Positions 1 through 6,043 of a stretch of DNA of 16,213 bases are shown here, in pieces. The stretch is from DBFJGL01 sp048394785 (GTDB taxonomy: Bacteria > Bacillota > Clostridia > Christensenellales > CAG-917), in the NCBI GenBank assembly GCA_048394785.1, contig DBFJGL010000119.1, positions 1 to 16,213 on the forward strand. The letters are read 5' to 3'. Both the position numbers and the translations under genes were made by a program. How positions within the stretch are numbered: position 1 is the stretch's first letter; each line of letters opens with the position of its first letter. The notes beneath the pieces are model-generated. The model searched no databases and was not told where the DNA came from. It was given only the letters and a program-made list of their open reading frames with translations.

Positions 1-20
1 GTTTTATAGGAGGTAGAAGT

Positions 21-212
21 ATGTCCAGAGTTTGCAGCGTATGCGGTAAAGGCAGAGTAAGCGGCAATCAGGTCAGCCACTCGCACAGAAAGACGAGAAG
101 AAGTTGGGCTCCCAACCTTCAAAAAGTCAAAGTCAACACCCCTACCGGCGGTGTGGATGACGTCTATGTGTGCACCCGTTGCCTGAAAAGCGGAAAAGTT
201 GACCGCGCCTAA
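21..212 (+). CDS. rpmB: 50S ribosomal protein L28, zinc-binding form
   Basis: Structural protein of the large ribosomal subunit, 63 residues, the usual length for bacterial L28. Two CxxC pairs are visible (C5/C8 and C51/C54); in this family they form a zinc ribbon, so this is the C+ form rather than the zinc-independent paralogue some bacteria switch to under zinc starvation. The basic middle part (HSHRKTRRSW, about residues 20-29) is the typical rRNA-binding stretch. A perfect AGGAGG at 8-13 sits 7 bases before the ATG and fixes the start. The promoter lies outside the window. A strong terminator follows 17 bases after the stop codon. The order rpmB-spoVM facing rpe is also known from Bacillus-type genomes. 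Identity is very secure. Confidence 0.97.
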   Translation: MSRVCSVCGKGRVSGNQVSHSHRKTRRSWAPNLQKVKVNTPTGGVDDVYVCTRCLKSGKVDRA

Positions 213-229
213 ATATATCGACCAATCGC

Positions 230-257
230 ACCCTGCCGAAAGGCAGGGTATTTTTTT
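230..257 (+). terminator. Intrinsic terminator of rpmB
   Basis: Perfect 8-bp stem ACCCTGCC (230-237) with GGCAGGGT (242-249), closed by a GAAA tetraloop and followed by A and seven T residues (251-257). It ends the rpmB transcript and should isolate the downstream spoVM-like gene. There is no T-run on the opposite strand, so it acts in the + direction only. Confidence 0.93.
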
Positions 258-401
258 ATGCGAAATTTTCGGGCTGCCGCTGCCCCTTACTCTGTCCGAC
301 TGCTATTTATCCGTAGGTTTGCATATTTTCCGACCTGATTTCAGCAAAATACCGCGCGCTTACACATTTTCAAGCCGTTCTTCATATCATTGTAAAAAAC
401 G

Positions 402-408
402 AAAGGAG
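402..408 (+). promoter_or_regulatory. Ribosome binding site of the spoVM-like gene
   Basis: AAAGGAG ends 6 bases before the ATG at 415. The good Shine-Dalgarno match and its ideal spacing are the main reason for placing the start of this very small gene here rather than in the longer open frame that runs back into rpmB. Confidence 0.8.
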
Positions 409-414
409 TGCACT

Positions 415-513
415 ATGAAAATCGTATGCGTAAACCCGCCCAAATTTGTCAAATCCATACTGAGATTTTTCCATAACATCGGAAAGAAAAAGGATGAGAA
501 CGAAGCGCAATAA
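415..513 (+). CDS. spoVM: SpoVM-like sporulation peptide (forespore membrane curvature sensor)
   Basis: A 32-residue amphipathic peptide, MKIVCVNPPKFVKSILRFFH followed by a polar, lysine-rich tail. Aligned from memory with the 26-residue B. subtilis SpoVM it shares M1, K2, P9, K10, F11, I15, R17 and K25. SpoVM marks the positively curved outer forespore membrane and anchors SpoIVA, the base of the spore coat; Pro9 keeps the helix shallow in the membrane and the N-terminal region including Lys2 contacts SpoIVA. Position supports the call: in Bacillus, spoVM lies between rpmB and the rsgA-rpe cluster, as here. Oddities are a tail about six residues longer than in B. subtilis and K13-S14 in place of the Gly-Gly pair. 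Probably controlled by a sporulation sigma factor, though I cannot assign a promoter firmly. It is short, so the homology rests on pattern plus synteny. Confidence 0.8.
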   Translation: MKIVCVNPPKFVKSILRFFHNIGKKKDENEAQ

Positions 514-749
514 CAAATAAGCGCGTACTGCGCCGCAATGCGCTTAAAATCCAATATCGGCGGCATTGCCGCCTGCCGCGAACCCGTGCGTAATATGCGC
601 TTCGCTTTGCATTCGCCGCTCGGCAGGCATACCGCTGTGCATTATTATTCTGTAAACGCTGAGCGCGCAAATGCTCAATCCCTTGCAAATGCGTTATAGG
701 CAAGTTTATCCGAAAAATTTTTGACAGAAATGTTTATATTCGTTTTAGC
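514..749. other. Intergenic stretch between convergent spoVM and rpe
   Basis: About 240 bases with no convincing gene on either strand. It holds the inverted repeat directly after spoVM and a second small hairpin, GGCGGC (559-564) / GCCGCC (568-573) with a 3-base loop and no T-run. Frames that stay open here have no ribosome binding site and low-complexity, arginine-rich translations. I see nothing else in it. Confidence 0.5.
518..546 (+). repeat. Inverted repeat just after spoVM
   Basis: TAAGCGC (518-524) pairs perfectly with GCGCTTA (540-546) around a 15-base loop, starting 5 bases after the spoVM stop codon. It could protect or end the spoVM transcript, but no T-run follows on the + strand, so it is not a classical intrinsic terminator. 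Confidence 0.35.
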
Positions 750-771
750 AAAAAGCCGCCCAAAGGGCGGC
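750..771 (-). terminator. Intrinsic terminator after rpe
   Basis: Reading the - strand: perfect 7-bp stem GCCGCCC / GGGCGGC with a TTT loop (771-755), followed by five T residues (754-750). It lies 40 bases beyond the rpe stop codon and is the only clear terminator between yicC and this point, so it probably ends the whole eleven-gene operon. Confidence 0.9.
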
Positions 772-810
772 TCGATAAATAAATGCCCGTAATAATTTGC
801 GTATTTCGTT

Positions 811-1455
811 TTATATCTGCATTGCTCTTACGGCTTCGCTCGGATTTTCCGCTTTGAAAACCGCGCTTCCCGCAACAACGGCGGTCGCGCCCGCCTGCTT
901 GCAAAGTTCGATGTTTTTCGGAGATACGCCGCCGTCGATTTCCACCTCGTAACCGTAACCGAACTTCTCTTTAAGTTCTGCGCCGCGGCGCACCTTTTCA
1001 AGACAGTCCTCTTTGAAACTCTGTCCGCCGAAACCTGCCTGCACGGTCATTATCAACAGCATATCTATGTCCGCAAGGTACGGCTCCACAATGTCGAAAG
1101 GCTGGTCGGCGTTTATAACGAGTCCGTTCTTTTTACCCTTGTTTCTGATGAGTTCGAGCGCGCCTTTTACGTCCTTTGACGCTTCGGGATGGAACGTTAC
1201 GTAATCCGCACCAGCATCGCAGAACTGTCCGACGTATTTTTCGGGCTCGGTTATCATAAGATGAACGTCCAAAACCATATCGCTGTGTCTGCGCAAATCG
1301 CGCACCATAGGCATTCCGAACGTGATATTGGGCACGTACACCCCGTCCATAACGTCGCAATGCACCCAATCGGCGCCCCATTCTTTCAGATTGCCGACAG
1401 CCTCCGCCATCTTGCAGAAATCCGCCGAAAGTATCGACGGCGCAACTTTAATCAT
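811..1455 (-). CDS. rpe: Ribulose-phosphate 3-epimerase
   Basis: Interconverts D-ribulose 5-phosphate and D-xylulose 5-phosphate in the non-oxidative pentose phosphate pathway, as a cytoplasmic TIM barrel. 214 residues, normal length. Visible motifs: APSILSAD (5-12), HCDVMDG with metal ligands H32 and D34 and catalytic D37, LDVHLMI (62-68) with metal-ligand H65, EIDGGV (172-177) with the second catalytic/metal Asp D174, and VAGSAVF (194-200) for phosphate binding. The start is set by AGGAGG at 1466-1471, ten bases upstream; a TTG-initiated extension is unnecessary. The gene overlaps the end of rsgA by 8 bases and is the last of the operon. Two normally well-kept loops differ from the family pattern: INADQP (115-120) instead of a NPATP-like loop, and MTVQAGFGGQ (136-145) instead of MSVNPGFGGQ. 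Confidence 0.96.
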   Translation of the reverse strand: MIKVAPSILSADFCKMAEAVGNLKEWGADWVHCDVMDGVYVPNITFGMPMVRDLRRHSDMVLDVHLMITEPEKYVGQFCDAGADYVTFHPEASKDVKGALELIRNKGKKNGLVINADQPFDIVEPYLADIDMLLIMTVQAGFGGQSFKEDCLEKVRRGAELKEKFGYGYEVEIDGGVSPKNIELCKQAGATAVVAGSAVFKAENPSEAVRAMQI

Positions 1456-2305
1456 ACTTGTTTTTCCTCCTGTCAATCAACTCGTTAAGTATAATTTTGT
1501 AACGCTCGTAGCGTCCTTTTCCTATTTCCTTTCCGACGTGCGGCAGCACCGCGCAATCAGGCTCGTCCGTATGCGTACAGGACGCAAATTTGCAGTCTTT
1601 TCTGTACCGCTCCATATCGTCGTAATAAAGACGCAGTTCGCCTTCCGCCACGTCCACCGCGTCCAGCATCGAGAAACCGCAGGTATCCACGAGATACGTC
1701 CCGTCCGACACGGGAATAATCTCCGTAATTCTTGTCGTGTGCTTCCCTCTTTTTATCTTTTTGGCAAGCTCGCCCACTTCGAGCGCGCTCCTCTCCAAAA
1801 TCGCGTTGATAATGGAAGATTTACCCACTGCCGACTGACCTGCAAAACACACGGTTTTGCCGCAAATCGCCCTTTTGAGTTCTTCTACGCCTTCGCCCGT
1901 ACGCGTACTGCAACGTATTATCGGGCAAATTTCATTATACTCCGAGAGGTCGCAAATTGCAATATCCGTTTTATTGTAAACTAATATCGGCTGGATATTT
2001 TGCTGTAAACAGTTGATAATCACTTTATCGGCAAGCAGAAAATCGGGTTCGGGTTCGGCGGCAAGCACTATAAAACAGGCGTCTACGTTGCTCACATACG
2101 GGCGGATAAGACAGTTTTCTCTTTCCTCTACGCTTTCTATAACGAAACTGTCGCGCTCCTTTGCTATGCAGACGTAATCGCCAACGAAAATATCGCCGCG
2201 CTGTTTCAGTTTTTTACGCGCAAAACACACTTTTACGCCGCCCGCACAGTCTACGTAAAAGCGCGAAGCAACCGCCTTTATCACACGTCCTCTTTCGCTT
2301 TTCAT
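1448..2305 (-). CDS. rsgA: Ribosome small subunit-dependent GTPase RsgA
   Basis: Circularly permuted GTPase that checks late 30S subunit assembly. 285 residues: N-terminal OB-fold (about 1-65), then the G motifs in permuted order G4 NKTD (111-114), G5 CSTRTGEG (132-139), G1 GQSAVGKSS (156-164), G2 RGKHTT (186-191), G3 DTCGF (207-211), and a C-terminal zinc site C238, C243, H245, C251. The ATG overlaps the rlmN stop as ATGA, with GGGGGAG just upstream; an in-frame extension of 14 residues into rlmN does not match the family. G3 is normally DTPGF, so Cys209 for Pro is unusual. In many Firmicutes a PP2C phosphatase and a PASTA kinase (prpC-prkC) lie between rlmN and rsgA; they are absent here. 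Confidence 0.96.
   Translation of the reverse strand: MKSERGRVIKAVASRFYVDCAGGVKVCFARKKLKQRGDIFVGDYVCIAKERDSFVIESVEERENCLIRPYVSNVDACFIVLAAEPEPDFLLADKVIINCLQQNIQPILVYNKTDIAICDLSEYNEICPIIRCSTRTGEGVEELKRAICGKTVCFAGQSAVGKSSIINAILERSALEVGELAKKIKRGKHTTRITEIIPVSDGTYLVDTCGFSMLDAVDVAEGELRLYYDDMERYRKDCKFASCTHTDEPDCAVLPHVGKEIGKGRYERYKIILNELIDRRKNKYD
1466..1471 (-). promoter_or_regulatory. Ribosome binding site of rpe
   Basis: Perfect AGGAGG on the - strand, ten bases before the rpe ATG and inside the 3' end of rsgA. It decides the start and suggests that rpe is translated on its own rather than only by coupling to rsgA. Confidence 0.85.
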
Positions 2306-3396
2306 TTTATCTCCCCCGCAAGCGTCCTGCGGCGCAGCTGTCCGCACGCACCCTCTATATCGTTGCCCAAACTGCGGCGTATCGTGGCGGAAACGCCTAT
2401 TTCTTTCAGCTTATCGCAAAAACGCTGGGCCGCGTCCTCTTTCGGAGCTCTGAAACTGCGCTCTTTTACCTCGTTCAACCTAATCAGATTGACGTGCGAC
2501 GGAAACCCCGACGTCAATTTTTTCAACTCTTTTATGCAATCTTCGCCGTCGTTTTCTCCGGCAATCAAGGTGTATTCGAAAATAACGCGCCTACCCGTTT
2601 TCTCGAAATAATATTTCGCCGCGCGGATAAGTTCGGCAATGGGATATTTTCTGTTTACGGGCATCAGCGCAGAACGGCTCGCGTCGAAGGGAGAGTGCAA
2701 ACTTATAGACAACGTAACCTTGTGTCCGCTGTCCGCAAACGCGCGTATTTTGTCCGCAAGCCCCGACGTCGACAGCGAAATATTCCTTTCGCTCACTCCG
2801 AAACCTCTGCCGTTTATAATGTCGAGAAATTTAAGCACGTTATCGTAATTATCCAAAGGCTCGCCGCTGCCCATAAGTACGATGTTCGTGATTGCACGTG
2901 ACGTATTTCCCGTATTTTGAGCAAGCGAAACCGCAACGTACTGCCCCAAAATTTCACCTGCCGTAAGATTGCGGCACAGACCGTCTATGCCCGACGCGCA
3001 AAACGCGCAGCCCATTCTGCAACCCACCTGAGTGGACACGCACAAGGTGTTGCCGTAGTCGTGCGGCATAAAAACGCCTTCTACCATATTTCCGTCGGGA
3101 AGCAAGTACAGATATTTGACCGCGCCCGATTTGCCCTTGAAGCTTTTGTAGATTTTTACGGGATTGGCAATATAATTTTCGCAAAGTTTCATGCGCAATG
3201 CTTTGGACAACGAACTCATATTCTCGAACTCTCTGCCTGCCGCGAGCGCGTCGAAAAGCTGAGACGCCACAAAGCTTTTCTCACCCGTCAATATTTCTTT
3301 CAGCTCGTCGACGGTCTTGCCGAGCAATGCCGTCTTCTCTCCGGAACCGTTTTCGTCTACGCGCACAGTTTTCTTCACGTTCGCATCGGTATTCAT
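2302..3396 (-). CDS. rlmN: Dual-specificity 23S rRNA (A2503-C2) / tRNA (A37-C2) methyltransferase RlmN
   Basis: Radical-SAM enzyme that methylates C2 of A2503 in 23S rRNA and of A37 in certain tRNAs by a ping-pong mechanism. 364 residues. The cluster motif CRMGCAFC gives [4Fe-4S] ligands C126, C130 and C133. The two mechanistic cysteines are visible: C119 in the stretch just before the cluster and C351 in IEGACGQL, the methyl-carrying one. MGSGEPLDN (175-183) is the SAM-binding GxGEP motif; proline after Glu fits RlmN rather than Cfr, which has alanine. The N-terminus carries about 18 extra residues before the usual start of homology (near KTALLGKTVDELKEIL), but no internal ATG offers an alternative, and the chosen ATG overlaps the rsmB stop as ATGA with GAGGT seven bases upstream. 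Confidence 0.96.
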   Translation of the reverse strand: MNTDANVKKTVRVDENGSGEKTALLGKTVDELKEILTGEKSFVASQLFDALAAGREFENMSSLSKALRMKLCENYIANPVKIYKSFKGKSGAVKYLYLLPDGNMVEGVFMPHDYGNTLCVSTQVGCRMGCAFCASGIDGLCRNLTAGEILGQYVAVSLAQNTGNTSRAITNIVLMGSGEPLDNYDNVLKFLDIINGRGFGVSERNISLSTSGLADKIRAFADSGHKVTLSISLHSPFDASRSALMPVNRKYPIAELIRAAKYYFEKTGRRVIFEYTLIAGENDGEDCIKELKKLTSGFPSHVNLIRLNEVKERSFRAPKEDAAQRFCDKLKEIGVSATIRRSLGNDIEGACGQLRRRTLAGEIK

Positions 3397-4628
3397 TTTG
3401 TGTACCTCGCGATAAAAAAACCCTCATACTCGCCATATGGCAAAACACGTTTTGTGTTTGAACCGTCCATAAACGGGTAGGGTTTCAGCCCCAAAGACAG
3501 CGCAAATTCCGAAATATCTTCGTTTTCCGCCTTAAGCAATGTACACGTTGAGTATATCAATACTCCTCCTTCGGAGAGGTATTGCGCGGCGCATTTTAAT
3601 ATTTCGCGCTGTATTTCTTTGAGTTTATCGATGTCGCCTTCCGACTTCAAAAGCAATACGTCGGGGTGCTTTAAGAACGTCCCGAAACAACTGCAAGGCG
3701 CGTCAACGAGAACCCTGTCAAACGCTCCGACGTAAGTCTTGTCAAAAACAGTCGCGTCTTTAACAACGGGCAAAACGTTTTTTGCGCCCATTCTGCGAGC
3801 GTATTTTTTTATAAGTTCCACCCGATGCGCGTGAACGTCGCAGGCGATTACCTCTCCGTCGACGCATTTTTCGGACGCGTAAACCGCCTTGCCGCCCGGT
3901 GCGGAACAGACGTCGAGCACTCTGCTGTTCTTTTCTATTTCCAGCGCGTCCACCGCAAGCATCGAACAAGGCGACTGGTATGTAAGCTCGCCCGTTGAAA
4001 ACCGCTTTGCGACGTCTTCGCACACAGGCGCGACAAAACCGCCCTCGGCGGTCTTTCTGCATTTTACGCCTTTGAGTTCAAGCTTTGCGACAAGTTTGTT
4101 TACGTCTGTAAATCTCGTGTTGGGGCGACAGTGAACGCCGTGTTCGGACGGCGCGGAAATGATTTGAAGCATTTCTTTTTCGCCGCGCTCCGACGTCAAC
4201 CTGTCTATGAACCATTGAGGTTTGGAATAGATTACGGAATAATAGTTTTTATCGCATTTTTCGGGCAGTGCGTACTCCCCTTTCGCGACTTTTTTGAGAA
4301 CTGCGTTTACAAAACCGGACGCTCCGCCTTTTCCCGCCTGCTTTATGGTTTCGACGCATTCGCTGACTATGGCGTAGTCGGGTACGTCGTCAAGATTGGT
4401 CAGCGCATAGACGCCGACTTTAAGCACGCTGTATATATAAGATTTTGGTTTTTTTGCAAGCAGTTGAGAAAGAATATATTCTATTTTGATATTCTGCTCC
4501 AAAACGCCGTACGCAAGACGTACCGTCATCGGAGCGAAATTTCCGTCGGCAAACGCCAGATTGCCGTACTGCCCCTCAGAAAAAACTTTGTTTATGATAT
4601 TTGCCGCTTCGCCGACGTAGCGTTTCAT
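3393..4628 (-). CDS. rsmB: 16S rRNA (cytosine-967-C5) methyltransferase RsmB
   Basis: SAM-dependent methyltransferase of the Sun/NusB family that makes m5C967 in 16S rRNA. 411 residues: N-terminal NusB-like helical domain (about 1-125), then a Rossmann methyltransferase domain. Motif I VLDVCSAPGGK (237-247) binds SAM; PC (311-312) and TC (361-362) carry the two cysteines of m5C enzymes, C362 being the expected nucleophile and C312 the release base; the C-terminal EGFFIARY (402-409) is typical. The loop after C312 reads PCSCFG where the family normally has PCSGLG. The start codon overlaps the fmt stop as ATGA and has no clear ribosome binding site, so translation is probably coupled to fmt. 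Confidence 0.95.
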   Translation of the reverse strand: MKRYVGEAANIINKVFSEGQYGNLAFADGNFAPMTVRLAYGVLEQNIKIEYILSQLLAKKPKSYIYSVLKVGVYALTNLDDVPDYAIVSECVETIKQAGKGGASGFVNAVLKKVAKGEYALPEKCDKNYYSVIYSKPQWFIDRLTSERGEKEMLQIISAPSEHGVHCRPNTRFTDVNKLVAKLELKGVKCRKTAEGGFVAPVCEDVAKRFSTGELTYQSPCSMLAVDALEIEKNSRVLDVCSAPGGKAVYASEKCVDGEVIACDVHAHRVELIKKYARRMGAKNVLPVVKDATVFDKTYVGAFDRVLVDAPCSCFGTFLKHPDVLLLKSEGDIDKLKEIQREILKCAAQYLSEGGVLIYSTCTLLKAENEDISEFALSLGLKPYPFMDGSNTKRVLPYGEYEGFFIARYTK

Positions 4629-5581
4629 TCAAGTACAGTGCCGAGAGGGATTTTTCGTCCTCTCAGCATCTCCTTATCCGTCATTCTGCGCGAGCCCTCA
4701 ACGCACAGTTCTTTTATCTTTACGGCACCCGAACCGCACGCAACCACAAATCCGTCGGTATCGTTTGCGGCAATAACTTCGCCGCATAACGGCGCGCGCC
4801 CCTGCCCGTCCGAAAAGTTTTTGATAAAGCCGTCCGACGCGTCTTCAACGTCAAACACTTTCACCGATTTGCCGTTAAGAAAGAAATATGCGGACGGCCA
4901 AGGCGTCATTCCTCTGACAAAACAGTCGAGTTCTCGCGCACTTCTCGAAAAATCTATTTTTCCGTCCGATTTGCTTATCATAGAACAAAACGTAGCTTTA
5001 TCTCCGTCCTGCGGAGTGTAAACCGCATCTCCGCTCTCGACGAGCTTAATCGCTTCGACAATGGCTTCTCCGCCGAGTTCCGCAAGTCTGTCGAACAGTT
5101 CTCCCGCAGTTTCTTTTCTGCCTATTTCTATAACTTTTTTGAGCAGAATATCGCCTGCGTCAACGGCTTTTACAGTGCGCATAACGGTTATGCCCGTTTC
5201 TTTGTCGCCGTTCAGCACAGCCCACTGTATGGGCGACGCGCCTCTGTATTTGGGTAAAAGCGATGCGTGCACATTGAGTACGCCGTATTTTGGTATGGCA
5301 AGAAATTCCTCCGACAAAATCTGTCCGAACGCCGCCGTGACGATAATATCGGGACTTAAAGCCGCAATATCGCCTACTCCTTCTTTGGATACTTTTGCGT
5401 ACTGCAAAACGGGTAAACCGAGCTCGACAGCCTTTTCTTTGACGGGAGAAAAGCGTATCTTGTTATGTCTGCCGCTCGCCTTGTCTTCGCCCGTCACGAC
5501 CGCGGCGACGGGGTATACGGAATTGAGTTTTTCAAGCACCGCCGACGAAAAATCGGGCGTGCCCATAAAAATTATTTTCAT
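4625..5581 (-). CDS. fmt: Methionyl-tRNA formyltransferase
   Basis: Transfers a formyl group from 10-formyltetrahydrofolate to initiator Met-tRNA. 318 residues, normal length. Starts with the typical MKIIFMGTPDFS. Formyltransferase active-site residues N103 and H105 lie in NVHASLLPKYRGASPIQ (103-119), with D141 in DAGD (141-144). The C-terminal OB-like domain (about 205-318) contains GMTPWPSAY (224-232) and a closing RGRKIPLGTVLE region. The ATG overlaps the def stop as ATGA; a ten-residue upstream extension lies inside def and does not fit the family. The def-fmt pairing places formylation and deformylation of the start methionine in one operon. Confidence 0.97.
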   Translation of the reverse strand: MKIIFMGTPDFSSAVLEKLNSVYPVAAVVTGEDKASGRHNKIRFSPVKEKAVELGLPVLQYAKVSKEGVGDIAALSPDIIVTAAFGQILSEEFLAIPKYGVLNVHASLLPKYRGASPIQWAVLNGDKETGITVMRTVKAVDAGDILLKKVIEIGRKETAGELFDRLAELGGEAIVEAIKLVESGDAVYTPQDGDKATFCSMISKSDGKIDFSRSARELDCFVRGMTPWPSAYFFLNGKSVKVFDVEDASDGFIKNFSDGQGRAPLCGEVIAANDTDGFVVACGSGAVKIKELCVEGSRRMTDKEMLRGRKIPLGTVLE

Positions 5582-6039
5582 AAATCTTCGTCCGACTGCA
5601 AGTCGGTGCATTTCGAGGTATAGACAACGCCGTCGAGATGGTCCATTTCGTGCAAAAAAGCGCGCGCGGTAAACCCTTCTACCTTATATTTTTTCAGCTT
5701 ACCCTGCCTGTCGTACGCAGTCACCGTAATCTTTTCGGGGCGGGTTACGGTGCCGTATTTGCCGGGCACGGAAAGACAGCCCTCTATACCCGTCTGTTCG
5801 CCTTTCTGCGACGTGAGCACGGGGTTTATCAGCTCGTAAAAGCCGTCGTCGGTGGACACGAGCGCAACTCTTTTCAACACCGCGACCTGAGGCGCGGCAA
5901 GTCCTGCGCCGTTTGCGTATTCGAGAGTTTCTCTCATATCGTCAAGCAATACGCGCAGTTTGTCGTCAAAGACTTCAACCTCGCGGCAACGCTTGGTAAG
6001 GAGCGTATCGGGCACGGTAAGTATAATTCGTTTTGCCAT
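5578..6039 (-). CDS. def: Peptide deformylase
   Basis: Metalloprotease that removes the N-formyl group from nascent proteins at the ribosome exit. 153 residues, a short form typical of type 1 / Clostridia-like enzymes. All three family motifs are present: GAGLAAPQ (44-51), EGCLSVPG (86-93) with metal ligand C88, and HEMDH (130-134) with metal ligands H130 and H134 and catalytic E131. Starts 4 bases after the priA stop, without a strong Shine-Dalgarno sequence, so re-initiation by ribosomes finishing priA is likely. The product is consumed in the same pathway as that of the next gene, fmt. Confidence 0.97.
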   Translation of the reverse strand: MAKRIILTVPDTLLTKRCREVEVFDDKLRVLLDDMRETLEYANGAGLAAPQVAVLKRVALVSTDDGFYELINPVLTSQKGEQTGIEGCLSVPGKYGTVTRPEKITVTAYDRQGKLKKYKVEGFTARAFLHEMDHLDGVVYTSKCTDLQSDEDL

Positions 6040-6043
6040 AGCG

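Noticed and set aside
199..513. A 104-codon open frame that contains spoVM at its 3' end
   Set aside because: It starts inside rpmB and runs through the rpmB terminator. The only good ribosome binding site lies immediately before the internal ATG at 415, and only the last 32 codons resemble a known family.
559..573. GGCGGC/GCCGCC hairpin as a terminator for spoVM
   Set aside because: Only 6 bp with a 3-base loop and no T-run on either strand.
721..749. TTGACA at 721-726 as a + strand promoter
   Set aside because: No -10 box at 16-18 bases; the nearest TATATT is only 8 bases downstream, and transcription would run straight into the convergent operon.
2306..2347. N-terminal extension of rsgA by 14 residues
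   Set aside because: It lies inside rlmN; the ATG at 2305 has the ATGA overlap and a purine-rich site upstream and matches the usual RsgA start.
4131..5021. A 296-codon + strand open frame across the rsmB/fmt junction
   Set aside because: It spans two well-supported genes on the opposite strand and shows no motif or translation signal.
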